A stretch of 64,000 nt of DNA from Agriotes lineatus (lineage: Eukaryota; Arthropoda; Insecta; Coleoptera; Elateridae): positions 16,246,708 to 16,310,707 of the forward strand of contig OW679202.1 of NCBI GenBank assembly GCA_940337035.1, read 5' to 3'. Positions 9,682 through 19,894 of this stretch are shown in pieces (the first letter of the stretch is position 1; every line of letters starts with the position of its first letter). The notes under the pieces were generated by a model that was not told where the DNA came from, ran no database searches, and saw nothing but the letters and a program-made list of their open reading frames with translations. The translations under genes were made by a program, and so were the position numbers.

Positions 9682-11642
9682 ACCCCTGTGAAGTTAGCAC
9701 CACAACTTCAAAAAATGTTATTTTTTTCAAGAGTTCCCGTTGCACCCCAAAGAGTTCTAGAGTTCCTTGCTATTTTTAAAAATAGTTCTATGTATTTAAG
9801 AGAAAAAAATGTGCATCAAAAATTTGGGGTGCTAACTTCACATTTCCCTAGGACAAATACCACTATAACTTTTTTTCAGTCACACTTATTGAAAAATTTT
9901 ATTACACTTTTCGATAGAACTCGCCGGGGTGCTACTAGAACTCTAACAAAAAAAAGATTTTCAAAAAAATTTTTTTTTATAAACTGGCAAAAAATATATT
10001 TTTAATTTTTTATAGTTCCGGTAGTTCTAATGGGGGTTCTAGTAGCAACCCGGCGAATTCTATCGATAACTCTAATAACATTTTTTGATAAGACTCGAAG
10101 TAAAAAAGTTACGCTTATTTTTGTGTTAGTATTTTTACAAAACCAAGAAGTCCTAAAAGCAATTTTTTAAAAGTTCCGGTAGTTCTAATGGGGGTTCTAG
10201 TAGCACCCCGGCAAGTTCTATCGATAACTCTAGTATCATTTTTTGATAGGACCCGAAGTAAAGAAGTTACGCCTATTTTTGTGTTAATATTTTTACAATA
10301 CCACGAAGTCCTGAAAGCAATTTTTTAAAAGTTTCGGTAGTTTTAATGGGAGTTCTAGTAGCACCCCGGCGAGTTCTATCGATAACTCTAATAACGTTTT
10401 TTGATAAGACTCGAAGTAAAAAAGTTACGCTTTTTTATGTTATCACTTTTACAAAACGACCAAGACCTGGAAGTAATTTTTTACAGTTCTGGTAGTGCTA
10501 ATAGGAGCTCTAGTAGCACCGAGACGTGTTCTATCGATCACTTTAATAACATTTTTTGGTAAGACTCGCAATAAAAATGTTACGCCTATTTTTGTGTTAA
10601 GACTTTTACAAAACGACTAGATCCTAGAAGCAATTTCTTTAAAACTTCTTCGGAAGTTCTTGCGGGACCTTGGCGTGTTCTATGGCAGTCAAAGGAAATT
10701 TTTTCATAGAACTAGAATTGAAAGGGTTATGGGTATTTTTGTCTAAGTACCTCTAGAAAGCGGCTTAGGTCGTGAAAGCTCCAATAAGGGGTTAATAAGA
10801 CTACCTCTAAAATCAGGTGCAGGTAAGAATTGCTACATGCTATTTGAGCCTCTACGGTACCGTATTTTGCATTACTTTTATGAATGAGGCGTAACTTCTT
10901 TATTTCGGGTCCTATCAAAAAATGTTATTAGAGTTATCGATAGAACTCGCCGGGGTGCTACTAGAACTCCCATTAGAACTACCGGAACTTTTAAAAAATT
11001 GCTTTCAGGAATTCGTGGTTTTGTAAAACTACTAACACAAAAATAGGCGTAACTTCTTTACTTCGGGTCATATCATAAAATCTTATTAGAGTTATCGATA
11101 GAACTCGCCGGGGTGCTACGAGAACTCCCATTAGAACTACCGGAACTTTTAAAAAATTGCTTTCAGGACTTCGTGGTTTTGTAAAAATACTAACACAAAA
11201 ATAAGCGTAACTTCTTTACTTCGGGTCCTATCAAAAAATGTTATTAGAGTTATTGATAGAACTCACCGGGGTTCTACTAGAACTCCCATTAGAACTACCG
11301 GAACTAAAAAAAATTAAAAATATATTTTTTTCCAGTTTAAGTATATAAAAAAAATTTTTTTGAAAATCTTTTTTTTGTTAGAGTTCTAGTAGCAACCCGG
11401 CGAGTTCTATCCAAAAGTGTAATGACATTTTTCAATAAGTGTGACTGAAAAAGAGTTATAGTGGTATTTGTCCTAGGAAAATGTGAAGTTAGCACCCCAA
11501 ATTTTCGATGCACATTTTTTTCTCTTTAATACATAGAACTATTTTTAAAAATAGCAAGGAACTCTAGAACTCTTGGGGGTGCAACGGAAACTCTTGAAAA
11601 AAATAACATTTTTTGAAGTTGTGGTGCTAACTTCACAGGGGT
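9682..11642. mobile_element. Fold-back element with long inverted arms, internal tandem repeats and 9-bp target duplication
   Basis: Ends are perfect complements: ACCCCTGTGAAGTTAGCACC at 9682 and GGTGCTAACTTCACAGGGGT ending 11642. The 9-mer GCATCTATG is duplicated exactly at 9673-9681 and 11643-11651. The arms (about 9682-10640 and 10890-11642) are inverted copies. Each contains tandem units of about 158 bp, recognised by CCGGTAGTTCTAATGG on the left (starts near 10013, 10172, 10330, 10484) and its complement on the right (near 10982, 11140, 11299). The left arm has four units and the right three. The spacer has no transposase. The 9-bp duplication fits a Mutator-like or FB/Galileo-type fold-back element. 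Confidence 0.9.
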
Positions 11643-11651
11643 GCATCTATG

Positions 11652-12816
11652 GATGCCGTTGTAAGCCTGGAATTCTCAGTTATCGTGAAGTGGCAGCTTC
11701 AAATAACGTCGTTTGACGGATTATCGTGGGAATTCCAGTAACAGGCTTATTTGTGCATACCTAAGCTTCCATTTAACGTTTCGAGACCTGCAATATCGCC
11801 ACAAAATTCGAATGTACCCTCGTAGGGATGTTAGACCCAGCCCGCACCCGTCAGCAGCGTCCCGTTGTTATTGTGCAGCCTCTTCAGGCAGCTTAGGGCA
11901 GTTTGTTGGGAGACGGCCACTTGCAACTCTGCTTGACGTCGAATGCCGCTAAATAAACTCCTTCAAGCACCGTTATTTTTTTGTTTATGTACTAGATTTA
12001 TTGTGCGTAGTTTACAGTGCATGTAGCGTCCCGTCAATGTGTCTCACAGTTTTGCGTAATGTCATCGTAGCATTTAGCGTTTGAACCATTGTAGTTGCCA
12101 ATTTGTCAAAATAATTAACTGTTGTCATATTTTATGTTCCGGCTTAAGTTAACGTTGTGGCAAGTAAAGTGTTTGAGCTACGTTTATGTACTTATCGTCA
12201 AGTATCCTGGTTACTGAGTCAGTATTGTTAATATAATTCATTTTTATTGAAGGATGTTTTTCATTTGTCGTTTACGAGATTTACATGCGATTTGTATGTA
12301 TTTTTCCTTTGTAAAAGGAGTTTAGCAGCTGCACAAGTGAGTTTTCCGCAAGGTAAGTCAGTGTTGCACGTGGCTCGTCGACCAAACAATGTCAAGCTAG
12401 AAGTACAAAGATGAATCACTTACTTCCACTTTCAGAGTGAGTTCACCGGTGTTGTTGAGTTTCCCCGATTTAGTCAGAAAGTGGTGGCGCTCCGTTTATT
12501 TAACATCTTTTAGCTCGTTTACCGGATTGCAGCCCTAATCCTAAGGTAGTAAAGAACCAGCCCTTCTCCCTGAGCGTTTAAAATCGGAACCTTTTGTTAC
12601 TATCCATGGCAACGGGGTTAGGGCCGCGAAGTTGTTTAAAGTTTCGCCATTGTGTTGTAAAGTCGTATCTTGTGGGTAACATGTATATATTTGTGCAGTA
12701 TCTTTTTCTTCGCTGTTTAGGTGTCTTATACTTTTAGAAGTCATGTGTGCTTGGGGATTTAAGTCTTCACAGTTTTCGTCATCCGGTTGTACTGCTTTGT
12801 TTATTTCTGTTCTATT
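11652..12816. other. Unassigned sequence, right part of the host segment of the fold-back element
   Basis: Continuation of the sequence left of the fold-back element. Moderately GC-rich to about 11950, with AATAAA at 11953 followed by AT-rich sequence. Short frames (11713-11952 plus, 12541-12744 minus) are not recognised. Position suggests a separate insertion between two LINE pieces; its true borders are not visible. Confidence 0.3.
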
Positions 12817-13205
12817 TTATAGCCATTTATGGTCAACCTTGTTTTTATCTTCGTCAGCCTGTTGTTGTTCTTCTGACCACGGTATAATTTTTTTGTTATT
12901 GTGATTTTTCTTCTGATTTCGAAGTGCTTCTGTTGCGGCTTTTTCAAGTAAATATTTTATGTTTGTCCATTCATCATCTACGTCGTTGGTTTCGGGGATT
13001 CTCCTACTATATTCCGTTAGTATTTTCTGATAGAGCGTTCTAATGGATTCTTCTTGAAGTAGTTCATTTTCCATTTGTGTTCTACTGTCATGCGCTTTTT
13101 AAATTTGACCAATTTGGCGAGGAGTTTTAGTTTAGCCCCTAAAAAGTAGTGGTCTGCATTTACATCTAATCCTCTGTATACTCGTATGTCGTTAAACAGT
13201 GTTGC
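12817..13205 (-). pseudogene. RTE-like LINE endonuclease end and linker (piece 1)
   Basis: On the minus strand from about 13200, RVYRGLDVNADHYFLGAKLK matches the end of the LINE endonuclease domain, where RG.D..sDHylv is conserved. After a frame change near 13075 the linker follows, with DEWTNIKYLLEKAATEALRN and a W-containing acidic stretch ending HKWL. This is the most 5' piece of the split LINE and lacks the catalytic N-terminal part of the endonuclease. Confidence 0.7.
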
Positions 13206-13721
13206 TCATGTTATACTAATTTATTTAAATAATTATTATTCAAGAAATGTGTAACATCATTCAATTAATAATATTTATTTCCGTAGAAAAAATCGATGTG
13301 ATGAAAACGTCAGCAACCCCAAAATGCTATTAACGCTATTATGAAATTTGACTGCGAGAGTCGATTGAAAGGCAGTACAGGGTACGAAGTGACTGCCAGC
13401 TCACATAACAAAATATCTTGATAGAAGAAATTAATTCTGATCGCCCTTGTGAAATGGTGGTAAAGAGTGCAGTTCATGCATTCATCGATATTTCTGCACC
13501 TGTCAGGATGCTGTAATAGAAGAAATATGTGCAAGCACATACACCGGATAAGCAAGTACACAGGGCCACGGGCAGCTTCTGAAAGAGACGCGCAAATTAA
13601 TGAGCGCTTAACAGATATTATTATAATCGAAATTTGTAACATTAATTACATAATTATTTATTTAGAATTCTAAAGTACATATTTTTTTGTTTCAAACTAG
13701 AGCAGGTTACTTTCCAGGTTG
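13206..13721. other. No recognised gene
   Basis: Overlapping short frames on both strands (13310-13642 minus, 13467-13673 plus) are mutually exclusive and unlike any family I know. I see nothing else here. Confidence 0.4.
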
Positions 13722-13723
13722 TA

Positions 13724-13865
13724 CCGGGTGTCTTAAAAAGATTTACATCTAGTATGCTTTGAATTTCCCATAATGCAATACCAGTAACAATCTAGTGGCA
13801 CATACAAATTTACATGCAAACGAAATTCAAAACCTGCTAGATGTAATTCCTCTTAAGACATCCAG
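13724..13865. mobile_element. Small Tc1/mariner-type MITE, 142 bp, TA flanks
   Basis: CCGGGTGTCTTAAAAAGATT at 13724 and the complement of CTGGATGTCTTAAGAGGAAT ending at 13865 form imperfect terminal inverted repeats that extend through ATTACATCTAG and TTTGAATTTC. The element is flanked by TA on both sides (13722-13723, 13866-13867). It has no coding capacity. Confidence 0.85.
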
Positions 13866-13867
13866 TA

Positions 13868-14417
13868 TTAGGTGGAGGCCTCGATCGGCAAGCGGTCCCG
13901 CCGCCTCGCAGTTGAGTTCACAGTGAGAACACGGAACGCTTGTGCCGGAGCGGACTCCCAGAATGGGCAGCCTGGATTCTCACTTAGTTGTTTAGGTTTA
14001 AGTTTAAGCATAGTCAAATAAATATCTAGACGTCTTGAGTATAGGACAAAGTAAATTCAATCTAAATCCGGTAGGAGCCTTGCGAAAGATGGGACTGTCA
14101 GTTATTTCCAATACTACTTGCAGTTGACCAAATACACTTTCAGTAGGCACATTTTCGACATCATTTACCTGGTCCACCTTAACGCTCAAGCAGGTAGAAA
14201 GGCCCCTACTGGGCTACCGCCTTAAGCCTAACATAGACGATAAGAATAAGGTGTTATTATGGTATTATTAGGTGTAGAAAGAAAAAAGAAATTTGCAAGC
14301 GTAGGTAATTTTATTAACACAGTTTATTTATAATTTCACAAACACCAGTAGGTACATATAAATGATTTAATCTATGATCTAACGAATAAGCAACAACCAT
14401 CAAAAGCGTATGCGACT
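13868..14417. other. No recognised gene
   Basis: A GC-rich patch at 13873-13980 gives way to AT-rich sequence. A minus-strand frame at 14004-14189 is not recognised. No repeat or RNA gene identified. Confidence 0.35.
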
Positions 14418-14935
14418 TTAAGTGTGGGTTAAGTTTCGCATTTTTTGAACTCTTGTTTTTGTTTTACATATTAGTCGAGATTCCCAAGTGGTCTGTTTTA
14501 AAAGACGTACCAATAAAGCATACCTAATTATAAATTTGCGGTGCTCTTGACACTCATCATTTTCAACAGAAGTTAAGAATTCAGGAAACATTTTTTTAAC
14601 TTGTTTTTCTGCAACTTTATGTAAATTATTAAGTATATTATAATTATGTTTAATTTTTGGGTAGATTTCTTCAAACACCTTCAAAGTTGTTAGTACCGCG
14701 TTCTTTGTTAAATTTGATGGCGGACATAAGTTACCTAATTCTAAATTAGTGCTAGTTTGATAAGATTTTTGTTTAATAAGCTCTTCAGTAGATTCATTCA
14801 TAACAGAGCTGCTTTTTAGTTCGTTTTCGCATTTTCTGCACTTAGATTTAGATAAACATTTACGTAAAATAAATTCAGCAGTATATCTCACTGAACAATT
14901 TTCTAATGTAGCATTTTTTAACGACATTTTGTTTA
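14418..14935 (-). pseudogene. DNA-transposase C-terminal fragment (P-element/THAP9-like, tentative)
   Basis: A minus-strand frame of roughly 170 usable codons with RYTAEFILRKCLSKSKCRKC, then LGNLCPPSNLTKNAVLTTLK, VFEEIYPKIK and ECQEHRKFIIRYALLVRLLK, ending in a basic tail. The Y.A.f...K...kC..C...L pattern, the F..iyP region and a late C..H are what I recall from the tail of P-element-like (THAP9) transposases. No catalytic domain is present, and the frame passes directly into LINE sequence at about 14940. It could also be the C-terminus of another zinc-bearing transposase. Confidence 0.45.
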
Positions 14936-14939
14936 TATT

Positions 14940-16065
14940 CCGATTTACGTTTTCTAAAAGACGACATGATGTAGTTGTCCTTCGCCTTGATTCTCCAATT
15001 GTCCACATTTAATTCTTTCAGGTCTTGCTCCACACATTCTTTCCATTTCCTCTTGGGTCTACCCTTTCTTATTTTTTCCCAAAGGTCTTCTAATAACACT
15101 TTTTGTGCCACACGCTCTCCATTCATTCTGGCCTCATGGCCCAACCATCGTATTCTTTGCCTTCTCACTACCGACACTATATCAGGCTCGTTGCACAGTC
15201 ATTTTATTTCCGTGTTAGTTCTTCTTCTCCACCACTGACCCTCTTTCTTTCCCCCGAAAATTCGCCGCAGTACTTTTCGCTCCCACACCAGTAAGCTTCT
15301 TTGATCTTCTTTGTTTAGGGTCCACGTTTCACTCGCGTATACTACCACTGGTCAGATTATTGTCTTACACACTTTTATTTTAGCCTTCCTCGTCACATTT
15401 TTAGCACTTAAAATTTTATGTAGCGCCTATGCACTTCGATTACCAGTTGTGATTCTCTTTTCTATCTCTCGTTTTTGATTACTATCACCTGTGATTTCTG
15501 CTCCTAAGTAGTTGAAGGAATCGACTCTTTGAAAGCAGTAGACTTTATCTTGGTCACATGTCACTTTTATGTTATTTTCTCTGTCACATTTCATTTACCC
15601 CATAGCCATATATTTTGTCTTCTCTTCATTAATATGTAGTCCATATGTTTTTGCATTTTCATCTAGTCTTCTTATTAAAGTCTTTAATTCTTCCTTAGTT
15701 CTTGTTATCAGAATAACATCGTCGGCGTACGCCACACACTGTTGCGATTTACTATATATTGTCCCTTCCCTGTTCACTTTAATGTGCCGAATAATTTTTC
15801 AAATTGAACAGTATTGTGCAGAGTGAGCCCCCCTGTCGTAAACCACTATTAACTTCGAATTCCCTCGAGAGACATCCTGCTACCCTAACTTGGTTCTCTG
15901 TTGTGTTTAAGGTTACTTTCACTAATTTTGTGAGTTTGCTTGGGACACCTAGCTCTTCCATTACTTCAAATAATTTCCTTCTCTTGACAGAATCATAAGC
16001 ATTGTACCGTCATAAGTCATAGTACCCCATCTCAGTTCTGGTTTTAAAGGTTTGAATTTTAGTAG
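14940..16065 (-). mobile_element. RTE-like LINE, 5'-truncated, reverse transcriptase and C-terminus
   Basis: Reading the minus strand: NAYDSVKRRKLFEVMEELGV (about 16000-15940), SREFEVNSGLRQGGSL (15880-15830) and CVAYADDVILI (about 15740-15705) give reverse transcriptase motifs in order with an intact YADD. They are followed by GLHINEEKTKYMAMG, a stretch equivalent to VVYASETWTLN (about 15345) and VVRRQRIRWLGHEARMNGER and GRPKRKWKECVEQDLKEL (15175-15010). The order is correct but the reading frame changes several times. The 5' half of the element is absent beyond 16065. The 3' side abuts the DNA-transposase fragment. Confidence 0.8.
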
Positions 16066-16204
16066 TTGTTCGAATAACATCAAACTTGCCGGTAAACACA
16101 CTCCGTACATATTTTCACTTATGAACTCTTAGGATATAACATCAGAAATCAGACCATGACACCATGATGACGATGCTGACGATATATACTATTAGGCCAC
16201 AATG
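16066..16204. other. No recognised feature
   Basis: Short AT-rich stretch between the LINE and the tandem repeats; nothing recognised. Confidence 0.4.
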
Positions 16205-16206
16205 AA

Positions 16207-16385
16207 TCCAAACAATTAGTTTTAGCAATCATGCAAATTTCTCAAACAATGACTCCATACAATTAATTTTAGCCACCGTGCAGATTTTCAAACAATAACT
16301 TCATGCAATTATTTTTAGCAACCGTGCACATCATCAAACAATTACTTCACACAATTATTTTTAGCAATCTTGCACATTTTCTTTT
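16207..16385. repeat. Tandem repeat, about 46-48 bp x 4
   Basis: The phrase CAATTATTTTTAGCAACCGTGC recurs in diverged form with ATTTTAGC cores beginning near 16213, 16261, 16307 and 16353, each followed by a TCAAACAATNACTTCA segment. It is non-coding. Confidence 0.8.
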
Positions 16386-16660
16386 CCCAGACGCCCACAT
16401 CCGATTAAACAAGTCTGAACAGGTTTGAACCCCCGACACTGATAATAGAGGTCATTGACTCCCTCATTAACCACATCCGGTGCACATTTTTAGGCAATGA
16501 CATTTCGCAGACAATAACATCCGGTGTAAATTTTTCTCAGATGCCCACACCCGTTTAAACAAGTCTCAACAAGTTTGACATCTGCATTTCCAGACTCACA
16601 CCCGCTAAAAATTTCGAGAAATGACATCTCCCTCACACTGGTGAAAAATTCCCAGAAAGC
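16386..16660. repeat. Diverged duplication of about 150 bp
   Basis: CAGACGCCCACATCCGATTA near 16388 recurs as CAGATGCCCACACCCGTTTA near 16538, each followed by AACAAGTCT and a CAAGTTTGA/CAGGTTTGA block. Related fragments with ACATCCGGTG lie between them. It looks like a decayed tandem array. Confidence 0.65.
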
Positions 16661-16884
16661 GTAAAAAAGTTTTGCAATAAAAGTAAAAAAATTATAAAAA
16701 ATAGCTTAATGCTTGTTGTTTCCGAAAATGCTGAAAATTATCAAAAACACGTTTCTTTTAGTACTTCTTGACCTTGAAAGACACACCCTCACCGTGTAAC
16801 CTTGAGGTTAACGACCTCACCAACTCTTCGTGACCTTGAAAGACTTCAAGGTGAAAAGTGGCCCAAAACCCGCCTAACTACACT

Positions 16885-17290
16885 ACTAAGGAAGTATTGG
16901 ATTCACCCCAAAAATTCGTTTGAGAGTCCCCTGAAGTCAAAAAACATGTTTTTGTTCATTGGTCTGTCTGTCTGTCTGTTTGTCTGTCTGTGTGTCTGTC
17001 TGTGAACAGAATATCTCAAAAAACGAAAAGAGGTATGGCGTTAAAACTTCGTATATCTTTTGTGTGCTATCTAGATGCGACAGCAAGCTTTTGAAGAACA
17101 TCGCATAACCGGAAGTATGGTGTTTATTCTTGCGATTTTTCAGTTTTTCTCGATTTTTTCAAAAACGGCTCTAACGATTTTTTTAAAACTACATTTTTAT
17201 TACATTTTTAATGTGTATTGACATGAGATAGGTGATTTTCCAGTTAAATACCTCTAAAATGGGTTTCTTTTGTTGTTTTCATATTTTTTT
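16885..17290 (+). repeat. (GTCT)n-bearing interspersed repeat, copy A (partial)
   Basis: Shares, in order, GGATTCACCCCAAAAATTCG, a GTCTGTCTGTCT microsatellite (16964-17003), AATATCTCAAAAAACGAAAA, ATCTAGATGCGACAGCAAGC and GGTGATTTTCCAGTTAAATA with two copies on the opposite strand at 53169-53837 and 61959-62635. This copy lacks the far end present in the other two. It has no coding capacity. Confidence 0.85.
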
Positions 17291-17567
17291 TATTAATTCC
17301 TAATGACCCTCAACTATGATACAGTAAGAAAGACGAGCAGTGAAATCTTCTCGAAGTTTTTCTATAACTTTTGGAGTTATTTGTACCATCTCGATGCGTA
17401 TGCGTTCTTCGAGTTGTAATTTTATAAATATTTTTTTACAGTATACAAAAATCAATTACCGAAATTTGTTGATATGGTTGGATAGATAATTAAAAGACCT
17501 TTCAAAGGAGGTATCGTATGACCCACGTTTCTATTTAAAAAAATCATCGATGACGTCATCACGCTCA
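17291..17567. other. Flank of the LTR element
   Basis: No gene recognised. The last four bases, CTCA (17564-17567), are duplicated after the 3' LTR at 25923-25926. Confidence 0.6.
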
Positions 17568-17782
17568 AGTTACGTGCGCCTGCTTATCAAGAACACGACG
17601 CCACGCTGATAAGGCACATCCCAGCTCATCGTTATCTCTTTGCCACATTGCGAATTATGTAAAATGTTAGATTCATTCTTTGCTTGTTTGTAACAGAGTT
17701 AAGACGGTTTTTTGCTTTTACCTGTAATTACGAAATAAAGTTTATTTTTAAAAAGCTGTTTTTCCGATTTAATCATTTAACT
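17568..17782 (+). repeat. 5' LTR of the errantivirus-like element
   Basis: 215 bp, beginning AGTTACGTGC and ending CATTTAACT. It contains a poly(A) signal AATAAA near 17741 in the R/U5 part. Identical to the 3' LTR except one G/A change near its start (GCGCC versus GCACC) and six versus five T in one run. Confidence 0.95.
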
Positions 17783-17799
17783 GGCGCAGTCGGTAGGAT
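17782..17799 (+). other. Primer binding site, tRNA-Ser
   Basis: TGGCGCAGTCGGTAGGAT is complementary over 18 nt to the 3' end, including CCA, of arthropod tRNA-Ser ending CGACTGCG. Its first T is also the last base of the LTR. It primes minus-strand DNA synthesis. The use of tRNA-Ser is typical of 17.6/297-type errantiviruses. Confidence 0.9.
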
Positions 17800-18135
17800 A
17801 GTGCGCGGTTGTCGGAAAATTAGAGACTTTTCGCGACTTTGGAGTTTCAACGCCTTCAGCGTAGATCCTGAACCATTCCTTCGAGGACATCGGGAACAGC
17901 ATCTCTGTGAGCAGCAAAGGATCGGAAAAGGGACACGAAGGTCTACAAACCAAGTAGGTGCCAAATTCCTTTTTGCCTTTCCCAGACCCTCTGTTTAAGG
18001 ACTTTGGGGAAGATAGGGTAGTGTGCAGTCTATTGCAGACCATTTAGTATTTAAGAGGATATTTTTGAATAAAACATTCGATTAATATTTAACAAATAAG
18101 AAGTAATTATAATTAATATCGATAAAATATTCTTT
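17800..18135 (+). other. Element leader (5' untranslated region)
   Basis: Lies between the primer binding site and the first gag start. It contains no long frame in the expected sense and probably carries packaging and splicing signals, none of which I can identify with confidence. Confidence 0.5.
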
Positions 18136-19523
18136 ATGATTGAAATTGACGAGCTGTTGGATCAGTTAAATAACCTTACGTTTCAAGAAAATCCAACAAG
18201 TTCTGACATTGTTCAAATTGAGGCAGGTTATTCTAATAGTGAGAATAATACAGCATTAAATATGACGAATACTAATCAAACTAATCAACCAAACCAACCG
18301 GCTCAAGTGAACTGGAATCTTTTTAAGTCTAAAACAGAAATTATTAAACCTGGATGGCGACAGTGATACTTTGAATAAATTTATCACTCCGAAAGTTTAA
18401 TTGCAAGTTTAAAAATTTTAAAGACCCAGAGTTTGATCAACAAATTTTCGAATGCATCCAAGAAAAGTTAATTGGTAGGGTTGAAGCGATGGTAGGTAAT
18501 AGAGTAGAATTGAATACCTGGTCGAGTTTAAAAGAGGTTTTAGTGCAGGAATTAACCAGAAATAGGCCGTATAAAGGTGAACATTTACTAAATTTCGGTA
18601 GCCGTCTCCAATTACTAAGAAGCAACGTTGCACAAAGAACAAGCAACGATGTTAAACTTAGTGAATCAGAAAAATTATGTCGAATCAATCATTATGATAA
18701 AATTGCACTTGATACGTTTATTGCAGGTTGCACTGGTATTTTAAAAAATAACATACATTTAAAAAAGCCAGCTTCTTTAGAAGATGCCATGGCATACGTT
18801 AATGAATTTGAGAATTTTGAAAGACTTCACGGTAGTTTCAGCGATAACAGTAAACAAAACTTCAAAATTAATTTTGGCAGTAATAGAAATGTGTACCCAA
18901 CGAACATTCAAAACAGTGCTTCATACTCTCAACCGAATGGGTTTCAATCGCACTTTAATGTCCCTCAAAATTTGCAAAACCAAAATTTCTCAGTAAAGCC
19001 AGTATGGACCAATCAGCCTATAAATATTCAACCCAAACAACAACCTCCTAGAAGATACCCCACTAATCGGGAAGTTTTTGGTCCACCTCGTAATGTGTTT
19101 AGACCAAACCAAATTCCAACAAACCAATTGCCTAAACCGGAGCCCATGTCAACGACATCGAGACATCCAACAACGTTTTCGAAAAGATCCCCTACGCAAC
19201 AATTTAATAAACCGCAGTTTTGGAATCAAAATTCTCAAAACAATTTTCAAAATTTTCAAACACACCCTAACCAACAACGAGCAAACTTTATTTTCGAGGA
19301 ATTGCACGCCAATGAATGCGATAGCGAGAACGTAGATTCTTGCAATGTTTTTGACTCAGAAACTTTTAATTACGATGAGACACAAAATTACCCTTTAGAG
19401 GATCAGTATCAAATTTGCGAAAACGATTACAATAATGAACAATACTACGGAGATAACATTGAGTCGGACACCAATGGAACTGAAAATTTTCCCTTGGACA
19501 GCCGAACACAAAAACAAACCTAG
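18136..19523 (+). pseudogene. gag (capsid-like) of the errantivirus-like element, broken
   Basis: The ATG at 18136 opens a 76-codon frame rich in Asn, Thr and Gln. A frame change with stops at about 18361-18480 separates it from the main body (18489-19523, 344 codons). That body has the helical capsid-type region (LKEVLVQELTRNRPYKGEHL, KIALDTFIAGC, AYVNEFENFERLH) and a long Asn/Gln/Pro-rich C-terminal half. No CCHC zinc knuckle is visible, as in other errantiviruses. It would assemble the particle, but the break prevents a full-length product. The stop at 19521-19523 is in a different frame from pol. Confidence 0.85.
19484..19490 (+). promoter_or_regulatory. Candidate -1 ribosomal frameshift site (AAATTTT)
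   Basis: In the gag frame the bases read as A AAT TTT, a heptamer of the X XXY YYZ form. A -1 slip here enters frame 2, which has a stop at 19481-19483 just upstream and is then open through the protease DTG motif. The position, phase and sequence all fit a gag-pol slip site. No downstream pseudoknot was assessed. Confidence 0.6.
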
Positions 19524-19894
19524 CAGAAATAAATATCTCCTCCCATAATGCGTTACCTTACGTAGAAATTAAAAACCCAAAATTAAAATTATTGATCGAT
19601 ACAGGTAGTTCTAGGTCAATTATTAAACCATCTGTAGTAGAAGATTTTTATCCGCAAACAATTTATCACGCTAATACCGTAATAAAAACAGCTATTGGGA
19701 GCAAAAATGTTAGATATAAAGCAATTATACCAGCATTTTCGGAATTCCATAGCGACCATGAAATTGATTTCATTTTATTTGATTTTCACGATTATTTTGA
19801 CGGAGTAATAGGCTTAGAAGATCTTATTCAAATGAATCTTAATATTGATTTAGTTAACAAAAAATTAATAGGGCCGCATGCAAATTCCGTTTAA
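19491..19894 (+). pseudogene. pol: aspartic protease
   Basis: Continuous with the -1 frame after the slip site. It carries LLIDTGSSRSIIKP (about 19586-19630), with the DTG catalytic triad, and later FDGVIGLEDLIQMN, matching the ILG-type second motif of retroviral proteases. It would process the polyproteins. The frame ends at 19894, and the next pol segment lies in another frame starting about 19878, so a frameshift separates protease from reverse transcriptase. Confidence 0.85.

Noticed and set aside
9594..9779. Plus-strand frame crossing the left end of the fold-back element
   Set aside because: It reads through an insertion border, so it cannot be a native gene as it stands; the part before the border is unrecognised.
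17684..18043. Three overlapping frames in the 5' LTR and leader
   Set aside because: They lie in the LTR, primer binding site and leader of the retroelement and are explained by those features.
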